64,000 bases of DNA. It comes from Psychrobacter pacificensis (GTDB taxonomy: Bacteria > Pseudomonadota > Gammaproteobacteria > Pseudomonadales > Moraxellaceae). The notes under the pieces are model-generated. The model had not been told where the DNA came from. It was given only the letters and a program-made list of their open reading frames with translations, and did not search any database. Positions 18,932 through 28,613 of this stretch are shown here, one piece after another. The position numbers and the translations under genes are program-made. Where the stretch lies: the NCBI RefSeq assembly GCF_900101915.1, contig NZ_FNAL01000002.1:62001-126000 (forward strand), read 5' to 3'. Each line of letters opens with the position of its first letter. Position 1 is the first letter of the stretch.

Positions 18932-19741
18932 CTAGCTTTTGTTTTCAACCAGTCCAATCATCACACCCATCTCTTTTTTGTCTTGCTTATCGATACTGGG
19001 TGCATACAGTGCTGAGGCAATGCCGCCATCCAAAAACAGCGCATTTGGACAACCTAGCTCGTCTTTGAATAGAGTCGCAAACTGATAAAACGTCACAGGC
19101 TCGTCTGTATTGACGAATTGTATGCTGCCATCTCGGCAAATGCCTGCACCATTACGCAGTTTGATGGATGTGCTATCAGGATTGAACTGCGGATGTATCT
19201 CATCATTGATGACTAGCATAGGACCAGATTGCGTCGCATACCAAGGCTGTGCGTTGCCATTGTTTATCTGTTCATCTAAGGCGTGGCTTTCGGTGATTTG
19301 TACGTGACCAGTTTTGTCCCACCACATAACGCCATTGGGTAATAAATGAAAATTGCCACCACCTTCTTTTAGATTGAGCGATTTGACTTCTTCGCCTTTG
19401 ATGACGGTGTAACCAATTGGTGCATAGTTTTCGTTGTACATTCCTGCATTCATGGCAAAGTTTAGAGTTTCAGTCTTTGGTAAAGTGGACAACAATGTAT
19501 CAAAGGTTAGTAGTGGTTGGTCATTAGAGGCTTGCCAAAACAGCTGCAGTGAATAACGATCGCTTGTTAATCCACTTGCATCCACACGGCAGACGCTATA
19601 AGTAAATGGCGAGTCTTTTGTCTGACACGACCAACTGTCTGTATCGAGGTTAGTCGTGTCAGTGTCTGTCTGCTGGCAAGCGCTAAGGCCAAGTGCAAGC
19701 ACTATCAATGATAACAATAAGGTCAAAATGGAGGTTGGCAT
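18932..19741 (-). CDS. Phosphodiester glycosidase family lipoprotein
   Basis: 269 aa from ATG 19741 (an in-frame TTG lies just upstream). The N-terminus is a signal peptide with a lipobox (LSACQQ), so it is a lipoprotein. The mature part has the hallmarks of the NAGPA/phosphodiester glycosidase domain: MNAGMYNENYAPIGY, SGPMLVINDEIHP, RNGAGICRDGSIQFV and NALFLDGGIASALYAP. This family includes YigE-type proteins and the eukaryotic mannose-6-phosphate uncovering enzyme. Its bacterial substrate is unknown. It acts in the periplasm or at the outer membrane. Confidence 0.85.
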   Translation of the reverse strand: MPTSILTLLLSLIVLALGLSACQQTDTDTTNLDTDSWSCQTKDSPFTYSVCRVDASGLTSDRYSLQLFWQASNDQPLLTFDTLLSTLPKTETLNFAMNAGMYNENYAPIGYTVIKGEEVKSLNLKEGGGNFHLLPNGVMWWDKTGHVQITESHALDEQINNGNAQPWYATQSGPMLVINDEIHPQFNPDSTSIKLRNGAGICRDGSIQFVNTDEPVTFYQFATLFKDELGCPNALFLDGGIASALYAPSIDKQDKKEMGVMIGLVENKS

Positions 19742-19815
19742 CAATCACACGTCTTTTAACATAGTGGTATTTGTGGTTTGCTACTGATTCATATATAAAT
19801 CTTGGGTACTCGCTT

Positions 19816-21639
19816 TTAGTCGCTACTGGGCGGATAGTCACGGAAGGTGTTATTCACATTGCCGATGAGCTGCCCGCCATCGGTTGTGATCGTATGATCG
19901 GTGCTGTAGGGGGAGCTGTATCCAGCGCGATGTTCGGTTGGTGCGCCAGTCTCTTTACCTTTATCACGAGAGTCTTTGTTATAAGCAATGAGCGCATCAT
20001 TATTGGCTAAGAAACTATCAGGATTGGCCATCACCCACATTTGATTGAAAATATCCGCACGCGCGCTATTATCAAGTAATGCGCCCTTATCCGTAAAGTA
20101 GAAAAACTTAGACAGTAGCTTAATCTGCCCGTCATCTAGACGGCGGGCGATATGATAAGGTTGTAGCTGACTCGGATGCTGTAAGCCCACCGCGCCGACG
20201 ATACTGGCCAATGATTTGAGTGTGTTTTTATGGAAGCTTGCCACACGCTCTGCTTTGCTAGGGACATCGAGCGCCTTTTGACGGTAAGGGTCTTGGGTAG
20301 CGACGCCCGTTGGGCACGTATTGGTATGGCAAGAGCGCGACTGAATACAACCAACCGCAAACATAAAGCCACGCGCCGAGTTACACCAATCGGCACCTAG
20401 CGCAATCATCCGTGCAATATCAAACCCTGAGACAATCTTGCCACTGACGCCAAGTCTGATCTTGTCACGAATGCCTGCACCGACCAAAGTATTGTGAACA
20501 AGCAAAAACCCTTCGACCATCGGCATGCCGACATTGTCCATAAACTCAACAGGCGCCGCACCTGTACCGCCTTCGGCACCATCAATAACAATAAAATCAG
20601 GATAGTTGTCCGTCTCGATCATGGCTTTGACAATCGCCATAAACTGCCAAGGCTGACCCACGCATAGCTTGAAGCCAACAGGCTTGCCACCAGATAATTC
20701 GCGTAGCTGCTGCCAAAAGGCGACAAGCTCACGCGGTGTACTAAACGCGGTGTGCGAAGCGGGCGAAATACAGTCTTGACCCGTCGGCACTTGGCGAGTA
20801 TCGGCAATCTCTTGAGTGATTTTGCTCGATGGCAACACGCCGCCTTTACCCGGTTTGGCACCTTGCGACAGCTTGATCTCGATCATTTTGACTTGTGGAT
20901 CGACAGCTTTTTCGGCGAAAGACTGTGGGTCAAAATTGCCTTCGGCATCACGGCAGCCAAAATACCCTGTACCTAACTCCCAAATCAGATCACCACCGAA
21001 CTTACGATGATAAGGGCTGATCGCGCCTTCGCCCGTATCATGTGTAAATCCGCCTATTTTTGCGCCTTGATTGAGTGCCATAATGGCGTTTGCGGACAGA
21101 CTGCCAAAACTCATCGCGGAGATGTTGAATACCGACATATCATGCGGCTGCTTACAACGCTCGCCGCCAACAGTGATACGAAAGTCTTTGTTTTCTAACG
21201 GCTGGCTAACGGCGGATTGCAAAAACCATTCTTTACCATGAGTATAAAGATTGTCTAGCGTACCAAACGCATTGGTATCGCTGACGTTCTTTGCCCGCTG
21301 ATACACTAGCGCGCGCTGCTGGCGTGAAAATGGCACCTGCTCTTTGTCATCTTCAAGCAAATACTGACGAATCTCAGGACGAAAATCCTCTAGTACGTAG
21401 CGTATATGTCCTGCTATCGGGTAGTTTTTTAGCACTGAATGCTTGGACTGAATCAGATCATAAATACCGAGTCCTACGCCAAAACCTCCAATCACAATTA
21501 GCCAACCGTGCATCAGCAGCAATCCGGCTAATAATAGACAAATGGCTGCACCCAGTGTGCTATAGCGCAGCAGCAGCCCGACAAAATACGGCGAGCTGGT
21601 TTTGGGTTCAGGGTTCAGATTGGTACGGGATTCAGGCAT
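19816..21639 (-). CDS. FMN-binding glutamate synthase-domain protein, membrane-anchored
   Basis: 607 aa from ATG 21639 (in-frame TTG at 21651). An N-terminal hairpin of two membrane segments (residues ~20-60) is followed by a GltB central/FMN-type TIM barrel: MSFGSLSANAIMALNQGA, GGFTHDTGEGAISPYH and KPGKGGVLP. The Fe-S cysteine cluster CIQSRSCHTNTCPTG is kept. No amidotransferase domain and no GltD subunit are present, so this is one of the stand-alone GltB-like proteins whose reaction is not settled; glutamate synthesis should not be assumed. It ends in a Gly/Ser/Pro-rich tail of ~60 residues. Confidence 0.85.
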   Translation of the reverse strand: MPESRTNLNPEPKTSSPYFVGLLLRYSTLGAAICLLLAGLLLMHGWLIVIGGFGVGLGIYDLIQSKHSVLKNYPIAGHIRYVLEDFRPEIRQYLLEDDKEQVPFSRQQRALVYQRAKNVSDTNAFGTLDNLYTHGKEWFLQSAVSQPLENKDFRITVGGERCKQPHDMSVFNISAMSFGSLSANAIMALNQGAKIGGFTHDTGEGAISPYHRKFGGDLIWELGTGYFGCRDAEGNFDPQSFAEKAVDPQVKMIEIKLSQGAKPGKGGVLPSSKITQEIADTRQVPTGQDCISPASHTAFSTPRELVAFWQQLRELSGGKPVGFKLCVGQPWQFMAIVKAMIETDNYPDFIVIDGAEGGTGAAPVEFMDNVGMPMVEGFLLVHNTLVGAGIRDKIRLGVSGKIVSGFDIARMIALGADWCNSARGFMFAVGCIQSRSCHTNTCPTGVATQDPYRQKALDVPSKAERVASFHKNTLKSLASIVGAVGLQHPSQLQPYHIARRLDDGQIKLLSKFFYFTDKGALLDNSARADIFNQMWVMANPDSFLANNDALIAYNKDSRDKGKETGAPTEHRAGYSSPYSTDHTITTDGGQLIGNVNNTFRDYPPSSD

Positions 21640-21760
21640 AACGAGGCTCAACAGTCACTGTAAATATAGATAATACGTTCAAATTTGTCGCGTACATCAT
21701 ACACTGATGCTATCGCCAAGTCGGTATCATTGGGTAACAGTATACTAATGCTGGCAAATT

Positions 21761-22864
21761 TTAGCAGGTGATTCTGACTAATATTTGCTCATCCTCTATA
21801 GCATCAAACGTGATCGCAACGGGTAAAAACTGCTCAATGAGCCATGCTTGGGTTTTGCTATGCTCGCTAATAACCCGCGCGCTAAACGCACCGCCGCCTG
21901 CTAAGGCTAACGGTAATAGCAGCTGATCGGTCAAATATTCATCAATCAGCGCATCGGTGTCAAACAAATAACGCTTTACTAAGCCTGACAAACGACCACC
22001 TATCTTTTCTGCTGAGCTGCGTTTTTCTCCTAGTAATGTAAATATTTCAGAGTGATATTCTTTGTGATTTTGGATACTAATACTCTCGTGAGTGACTTTT
22101 GCATAGCAGGTATTGCCTTCACCAATGCCGTATAATTTATTACCGCGTGTTGTGATAAGCGCCTCATCCATACCCGCTTCAATCAACGCGGCTTTGGCGC
22201 TGGCAAGCTCACGCAGGCAGATATCGTATTCTAGATTGAGCACGCTTGCGACCAGCTCCGTGCTGACAAGCTTACCGCGTTCCGTGAGGTCTAATCGTGA
22301 AGCATTAGCACGGCGCACAAATGGCGCAACAGTTGCTTTAATCGCGCCGCCGCCGATAGGGGCAAAGCCCGCTTGCACGCACTCAATCTCGACCTGCATG
22401 CCGAGCTTGGCAAGTAGCGGCACAAAGGCGTGCTGCAAAAAGTCGGTGGTTGGCGCTAACGGATTGTGCGTGCCGCCTATGATGGTAACGGTGGACTTGT
22501 TGCTTGAGTCAGCATTGGCAAAGAGTAGGGCAGGCAGTAGCGTCTGTAACACCAGACTGGTACTGCCTGCCGAGCCGATATCGAAGGTATAATCGCCCGC
22601 TTGCACGGTGCTTGGCGTAAAGGTGAACGCCATACTACCTAAATGAGCGCCCGATACGCTAGCGTTTGATATCTGTTGTGACGCTTGTACACACATCAAA
22701 TGCTGACGCATCAATCCGGGTTTGGCGCGTCCAGCACGAATATTGGTGATTTCAATCGGTGTGCCTGTGAGCATCGATAATGACAGTGCCGTACGAATGA
22801 TTTGTCCACCGCCTTCGCCTGTGCTGCCGTCGATTTTTAGGGCTTTACGTGTTGATGCTGGCAT
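21761..22864 (-). CDS. rtcA: RNA 3'-terminal phosphate cyclase
   Basis: 367 aa. RtcA converts RNA 3'-phosphates to 2',3'-cyclic phosphates using ATP via a covalent histidine-AMP. Visible are GSTGEGGGQIIRTALSLS at the N-terminus, a central RG-rich insert domain, and the C-terminal SEHSKTQAWLIEQFLP carrying the nucleophile His335. It is the last gene of the rtcB-led minus-strand unit and lies 343 bp beyond the DIP1984-family gene. Expression should depend on the sigma-54 promoter ahead of rtcB, or on an internal promoter. Confidence 0.95.
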   Translation of the reverse strand: MPASTRKALKIDGSTGEGGGQIIRTALSLSMLTGTPIEITNIRAGRAKPGLMRQHLMCVQASQQISNASVSGAHLGSMAFTFTPSTVQAGDYTFDIGSAGSTSLVLQTLLPALLFANADSSNKSTVTIIGGTHNPLAPTTDFLQHAFVPLLAKLGMQVEIECVQAGFAPIGGGAIKATVAPFVRRANASRLDLTERGKLVSTELVASVLNLEYDICLRELASAKAALIEAGMDEALITTRGNKLYGIGEGNTCYAKVTHESISIQNHKEYHSEIFTLLGEKRSSAEKIGGRLSGLVKRYLFDTDALIDEYLTDQLLLPLALAGGGAFSARVISEHSKTQAWLIEQFLPVAITFDAIEDEQILVRITC

Positions 22865-23207
22865 GATAAATGTCTTTATGATTTGTAAGACTATTGATTG
22901 GTAGTGTCGTTAATGGGCATAATAAAATGCTTCCCAATACTTTTCGGGTCGCATTTAAAATAAGATTGAAACCGACTGTCAGTGTCTGGTGGTAAGGTCT
23001 AAATGGTGCATTGTGCCAAGTGCCATGTGCGGGGCATAAGTGGTAAAAAATGCGCCTGCCCACAACGCGTAGCAGCCACGACAGTATATTTTCAACCCCC
23101 TGCTGTGGGTCGCGGGGTCTGACACTCGCCCAGTCGATTTCAAAAGGGTGGTCTGTCCATTATCAGACAGACAAAGCTAAAAAAGGTTTAATGAGCTAGG
23201 TAAGCGC
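22865..23207 (-). other. 343-bp non-coding gap in the rtc operon with strong hairpins
   Basis: No plausible gene lies here. On the operon's strand it has a hairpin CTAGG/CCTAG just at the DIP1984 stop codon, a perfect 7-bp hairpin GTCTGTC/GACAGAC (23151-23172), and a longer G/C-rich part where CCCACA pairs with TGTGGG and GCAG with CTGC (roughly 23056-23110). Other rtc operons carry Y RNA or tRNA-like RNAs, so a structured RNA is possible. I see no T-loop or Ro-binding consensus. Confidence 0.35.
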
Positions 23208-23666
23208 CTAGTCCACAAGGTCAATTTGCCAGTTGTTGGCTTGAATGACAATGTTAAGCTGACGTAGCTTCATGGCAATATCGTCCGCCTGCTTTTGCAA
23301 TGCGCCGACCGAGACCATCACTTGCCATTTAATCTCACGCGGGCTATAGCGATCGACCTCGGTTTCGGTCGCGGCTATCGACTCGGTCAATAGCTTGTGG
23401 CGCATCTCAAGGGTGTCGCGCTCAACGAGCAGCGCCAGCATCGATTGATTGTTGTCCGTCAGCGCCACCGCGTTGGTACGCTGGATACGGGCGATAAGCG
23501 CGGACAGCTCGGTAATCAGCTGGCTTGCGTCCATCAATAGCTGATTGGGGTCTTCGCTTGGCGTATCGCCATCTTGGACTTTTACATTGCTGCGAATGCG
23601 TCCTTTGATTTGCGCCAGCTTTTTTTGCATATCACTGCGGATAAGTAGGGCTTCTGCGAGTTTCAT
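23208..23666 (-). CDS. DIP1984 family protein
   Basis: 152 aa. Matches the DIP1984/septicolysin-like family: N-terminal MKLAEALLIRSDMQKKLAQI, then a long predicted coiled coil and RYSPREIKWQVMVSVGALQKQADDIA. The biochemical function is unknown. I recall family members near RNA-repair genes, and here it sits 11 bp after the abortive-infection-like gene and on the same strand as rtcB and rtcA, so a role linked to RNA damage is an inference from position. Confidence 0.85.
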   Translation of the reverse strand: MKLAEALLIRSDMQKKLAQIKGRIRSNVKVQDGDTPSEDPNQLLMDASQLITELSALIARIQRTNAVALTDNNQSMLALLVERDTLEMRHKLLTESIAATETEVDRYSPREIKWQVMVSVGALQKQADDIAMKLRQLNIVIQANNWQIDLVD

Positions 23667-23677
23667 TTTAGTTTTCC

Positions 23678-24406
23678 TTAAATTCTATTTTTCATTCTAA
23701 TGAAATGTTTCATAAATGAAGAGGTTATTTCAAGGATAAACTCAACTTCTTCTTCGATAACTTGAGAGTCATGTTTGACGTAATCGTTTTGATACTTAGT
23801 AAAATAATCAATTAGCTTTACAAACATATTTACTAGTTCTCGGGAGCCATTATTCCTCTTAATAAATGTACCAATATCAGTAAGCTGATTTTCTAAAGAC
23901 TTGGAATTTCCTAGTATTTCTTTTACTAATAGCTCTAACGATAGTCGAAGGTCATCTAACAAGTTTCTCTCAAATATATTTCCTTTATATTTTTCTAAAG
24001 CATAGTTATATTGTTCTAGGGATTTAGTATAGTCATCTAACCAAAATCTAGTTTCATCTACTAAAATTTCATTGACCGTGTCTATGTCAGTATTCAAACC
24101 TTTAAAGCGTGTCAACAGCTTGATCTTAAGATCTCTAACTTCAGGTAAGTCTTTAATTTCCGGATGCTCGCAAAGTTCTTTTATGATTTTAAATTGTTGT
24201 TTAGGGTTAAACGAGCTTAAGTTTTTCTTTAAGGCATACCTTTTATTAGGTGTGGATACTGTAAAGGGATAACTTGTATAAGGAATATCAGTGTTATAGT
24301 CAACTGCGTATGCTGCAAATAAACTAGCAATTTTAGAGCCTGATAAGCCTTTCTCGGTGCTACCTAGAATATCACCTGCTGTTTCAATAAATGTCTGGGG
24401 AATCAT
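23678..24406 (-). CDS. Putative abortive-infection (AbiJ/HEPN-like) protein in the rtc operon
   Basis: 242 aa. The N-terminal part (GSTEKGLSGSKIASLFAAY) resembles the N-terminal domains of AbiJ-type abortive-infection proteins, which often begin with a 'GLTGSEI'-like motif. The C-terminal half is all-helical, and QNDYVKHDSQ aligns with the RNxxxxxH active site of HEPN ribonucleases, with Gln in place of Arg. Base composition is strikingly AT-rich compared with rtcB and DIP1984 on either side, suggesting acquisition by transfer. It lies 75 bp after rtcB and 11 bp before DIP1984, on the same strand. The family call is by eye and tentative; the coding call is firm. Confidence 0.6.
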   Translation of the reverse strand: MIPQTFIETAGDILGSTEKGLSGSKIASLFAAYAVDYNTDIPYTSYPFTVSTPNKRYALKKNLSSFNPKQQFKIIKELCEHPEIKDLPEVRDLKIKLLTRFKGLNTDIDTVNEILVDETRFWLDDYTKSLEQYNYALEKYKGNIFERNLLDDLRLSLELLVKEILGNSKSLENQLTDIGTFIKRNNGSRELVNMFVKLIDYFTKYQNDYVKHDSQVIEEEVEFILEITSSFMKHFIRMKNRI

Positions 24407-24481
24407 ATTTAGCCTTATTTTTTGGATTAATTAATATAGGTTAAAGTAATATAATTAACTGATTTTTTTAAATATTTTGGT

Positions 24482-25714
<1,233 letters not shown>

Positions 25715-25764
25715 AGTGTCTCCTTAGTTTTTTATAAAAATGTTCTGTCTGTACTTTATATACT

Positions 25765-25779
25765 GCTAAGGGTGTGCCA
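25765..25779 (-). promoter_or_regulatory. Sigma-54 promoter of rtcB
   Basis: On the minus strand the sequence TGGCACACCCTTAGCA keeps the GG at -24 and GC at -12 with exactly ten bases between them, and TGGCAC is perfect; only one base (TAGC for TTGC) departs from consensus. RtcR is a sigma-54 activator, so the promoter and the nearby regulator support each other. Confidence 0.85.
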
Positions 25780-25894
25780 GTTTTTGGGAAAGATAGTTTT
25801 TATTTTTATAAGCATTTGATATTGAATAATAAAAAACATTTTAAATTCTTTTTTTATAAAAAAATGGACTTTAATCAAGTAAATAAAGATATAA

Positions 25895-25927
25895 TTTATT
25901 CTATAAATATAGCTTTTATTCTATAAA
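25895..25927. promoter_or_regulatory. Paired palindromic sites, candidate activator-binding sites
   Basis: TTTATTCTATAAA occurs twice (25895-25907 and 25915-25927), 20 bp apart start to start, or two helical turns. Each copy is itself a palindrome, TTTAT-N3-ATAAA. They lie ~116-148 bp upstream of the rtcB sigma-54 promoter, a usual distance for an enhancer, and also directly ahead of the divergent hydrolase gene. RtcR binding is a hypothesis. Confidence 0.45.
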
Positions 25928-25940
25928 GGAATTGTGTGTA

Positions 25941-26888
25941 ATGGTGAAGGTTCAATATAAAACAAAGCATAACGTTGTCTCTAACAAACGCTTATTCAGC
26001 ATGGCGATTTTACTAGGCGTGAGCATCAGCAGTTGTTTTGCTGCGCCGTCTTTGGCATCGCTACGCGGCAATTATCAGACCTCGATACAAGTTGCGCCCA
26101 CCATGCAAATGCCATTGCCCAAGCCGCCCGCAGCCCTATTTGACAGCGTGCGCTATGACAGTGACGGCATGTCGCTCGCCGCCTTTGTCACGCCCGATCC
26201 AAACGATGGCGACAAGCATCCTGCTATCGTTTGGATAACGGGCGGTGAGTCCAACACGCTGGCGGACTTTTGGCGCAAAGGCTCAAGGCAAAATGACCAA
26301 ACCGCCAGCCCATATCGTGATGCTGGCGTGATCATGATGTTTCCCACCTTGCGCGGTGGCAATGACAATGCGGGCAATATCGAAGTGAATTATGGTGAAG
26401 TCGATGATGTCATCGCGGCGGCAGAATATTTGGCGACCCTGCCATATGTCGATAGCAGCCGTATCTATTTGGGCGGGCACAGTACGGGCGGCACGCTCGC
26501 GCTATTGGTCAGTGAGGTGGCGAGCAGCACGCATCCTGAGTTGTTTAAAGAAGTGATTAGCTTTGGCGCTACGCAAGAGACGATGTTTTTGCAAGAGGTT
26601 GACTTTACTGGTGATGAGCAACGCGAAATGGATTTGCGTGCGCCTGCAAACTGGACGAATGATATTCGCATGCCGACGTGGATTATTGAGGGCAAGCGTG
26701 ACGGTAACTATCGCGACCTAAAGCCGATGTGTGATAAGAACAAAAGCCCCATGCTGCACTGTGCGTTTATTGCACGGCACGAGCACTTTAGCGTGCTGTA
26801 TCCGTTGAATCGTCACCTTGCGCAGCAGATTATGGCAGACGAGCCGTTGTCTATTGACAGTATGAAGTCGTGGGCAATCAAAAAGTAA
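25941..26888 (+). CDS. Secreted alpha/beta hydrolase, S9-peptidase-like
   Basis: 315 aa from ATG 25941, which has AAGGA at correct spacing; an in-frame TTG at 25932 lies too close to it. A signal peptide (hydrophobic AILLGVSISSCFAAPSLA) suggests export to the periplasm. The catalytic serine is in LGGHSTGG; EGKRDGN supplies the likely Asp and RHEHFSV the His. The fold resembles prolyl-oligopeptidase/dienelactone-hydrolase types. Substrate unknown. It sits between rtcB and rtcR, 30 bp before rtcR, and so probably shares a transcript with it, an arrangement I do not recognise from standard rtc loci. Confidence 0.8.
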   Translation: MVKVQYKTKHNVVSNKRLFSMAILLGVSISSCFAAPSLASLRGNYQTSIQVAPTMQMPLPKPPAALFDSVRYDSDGMSLAAFVTPDPNDGDKHPAIVWITGGESNTLADFWRKGSRQNDQTASPYRDAGVIMMFPTLRGGNDNAGNIEVNYGEVDDVIAAAEYLATLPYVDSSRIYLGGHSTGGTLALLVSEVASSTHPELFKEVISFGATQETMFLQEVDFTGDEQREMDLRAPANWTNDIRMPTWIIEGKRDGNYRDLKPMCDKNKSPMLHCAFIARHEHFSVLYPLNRHLAQQIMADEPLSIDSMKSWAIKK

Positions 26889-26918
26889 CATCAAAACCAA
26901 TAAGCCAAGCGCATTATT

Positions 26919-28595
26919 ATGAGTAAAAGCAACATGATTAAATGTCATAAAACCGCCGTTATCGGCTTTCTCGGTACGACCTTGGACAACGGCTTTAATG
27001 ACAAACGTTGGCAGCGCTGGCGGCCGAGCGTCAGCCTGTGCCTGCATGATGACCTGCTGGTCGATGAGCTGCATATCCTCTATAGCAAGCGCGACAAGCG
27101 ACTGTTCAACGTCATCGTTGATGATGTGGCGCAGGTCAGCGCCAATACCAAAGTCATTGGGCATCGGGTGACGCTGGCGAGTCCGTGGGATTTTGCCGAT
27201 GTCTATGCTGAGCTGTATGACTTTGTCACAGGCTTCGCCTTTCGTGAAGACACAGACTATCTGCTGCATCTGACCACAGGGACGCATGTGGCGCAGATTT
27301 GCTGGTTTTTGCTGGTTGAGGCGGGGTTTTTGCCTGCCGATTTGATTCAGACCTCGCCGTGTCCCAAGCCTGACCAATACGACCCACAAGGGCGCTATCA
27401 AGTCATTGATTTGGACGTGTCGCGTTATGACAGTTTGCGCGCGCGTTTTGAGGCCGAAAAAGCCCAGCATTGGCAAACCTTACAAGCCAATCTTGTTACC
27501 CAAAACGCCGCCTATCAACAGCTGATTGCTGATATTGAAAAAGTCGCCACGCGCTCCAACGCGCCGATTTTATTGATGGGCGCGACAGGGGCGGGCAAGT
27601 CGCAACTGGCAACGCAAATCTATACGCTCAAGAAAAACAAAGCCAACAACAAACAGGCACTCGGCGCGTTCGTCGAAGTCAACTGCGCCACCTTGCGCGG
27701 CGATACGGCAATGAGCGTGCTGTTTGGTCATGTCAAAGGCGCGTTTACGGGCGCGGCGTCGAGCCGTGAGGGGCTACTCAAATCAGCGGACGGTGGCTTG
27801 CTGTTTTTGGATGAAATCGGCGAGCTGGGGCTGGACGAACAGGCGATGCTCTTGACTGCGCTTGAGGCGCAGCGCTTTTATCCGCTCGGTAGCGATACGC
27901 CCATTGATGTGTCGTTTCAGCTGATGGCAGGGACGAATAAGGATTTGCGCCAAGCGGTCGCGGACGGCGAATTTCGTGCCGACTTGTTTGCGCGTCTGAA
28001 CACGTGGACGTTTTTTTTACCGTCGTTAAAAGACCGTATCGAGGACTTACCCGCCAATATTGATTACGAGCTGGCGCGTCTGGGCAGCGAGCAGCAGTAC
28101 CAGTACCGCTTTGAGCCTGAGGCGCGTGCGTACTTTGAAGACTTTGCCATGAGTTCTGAGGCGACGTGGCAGGGCAACTTTCGTGATTTAAGCGCCAGTA
28201 TGACGCGCTTAACGACATTGTGCGAGGGCAAAGTGATTCGTATGCCCGATGTTAAGGCAGAAATCACCCGCCTTAAGCATCTGTGGGCATTACCTAGTAG
28301 CGCGCAACATCAAGTGGACAAGGCGGATACGCCCAGCCTAACTGAGCAGCAAGCGCACGCAGATACGGTGCTGAGCCGCCATCTATCAAGCGACGACAAA
28401 GACGCGCTCGACCCGTTTGATGCGGTGCAGCTGGCGTATGTGATTGAGGTCTGCTATCAGCACAGCAGCCAAGCGGCGGCAGGGCGCTATCTGTATGCCA
28501 ACTCCAGAAACCAGCTAAAAAGTAACAATGACAGCGACCGACTGCGGAAGTATCTGCTAAAGTTTGGGCTGAGGTTTGATGGATTAAAACGATAA
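26919..28595 (+). CDS. rtcR: RNA repair transcriptional activator RtcR
   Basis: 558 aa. Sigma-54 bacterial enhancer-binding protein of the rtc system. The N-terminal ~190 residues form the CARF-type sensor domain (AVIGFLGTTLDNGF, HLTTGTHVAQICWFLLVEAG), thought to sense an RNA-end ligand. The AAA+ domain has Walker A GATGAGKS (221-228) and the sigma-54-contacting GAFTGA loop (274-279); a Fis-like HTH ends the protein (SQAAAGRYLYANSRNQL). It should activate the sigma-54 promoter ahead of rtcB. Three Hint-domain genes follow at once (18 bp). Confidence 0.96.
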   Translation: MSKSNMIKCHKTAVIGFLGTTLDNGFNDKRWQRWRPSVSLCLHDDLLVDELHILYSKRDKRLFNVIVDDVAQVSANTKVIGHRVTLASPWDFADVYAELYDFVTGFAFREDTDYLLHLTTGTHVAQICWFLLVEAGFLPADLIQTSPCPKPDQYDPQGRYQVIDLDVSRYDSLRARFEAEKAQHWQTLQANLVTQNAAYQQLIADIEKVATRSNAPILLMGATGAGKSQLATQIYTLKKNKANNKQALGAFVEVNCATLRGDTAMSVLFGHVKGAFTGAASSREGLLKSADGGLLFLDEIGELGLDEQAMLLTALEAQRFYPLGSDTPIDVSFQLMAGTNKDLRQAVADGEFRADLFARLNTWTFFLPSLKDRIEDLPANIDYELARLGSEQQYQYRFEPEARAYFEDFAMSSEATWQGNFRDLSASMTRLTTLCEGKVIRMPDVKAEITRLKHLWALPSSAQHQVDKADTPSLTEQQAHADTVLSRHLSSDDKDALDPFDAVQLAYVIEVCYQHSSQAAAGRYLYANSRNQLKSNNDSDRLRKYLLKFGLRFDGLKR

Positions 28596-28613
28596 TATTA
28601 AAAAGGAGAGGAT

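Noticed and set aside
22845..23063. 72-aa frame in the rtc operon gap
   Set aside because: Overlaps the rtcA start and has an odd composition; the gap looks like structured RNA instead.
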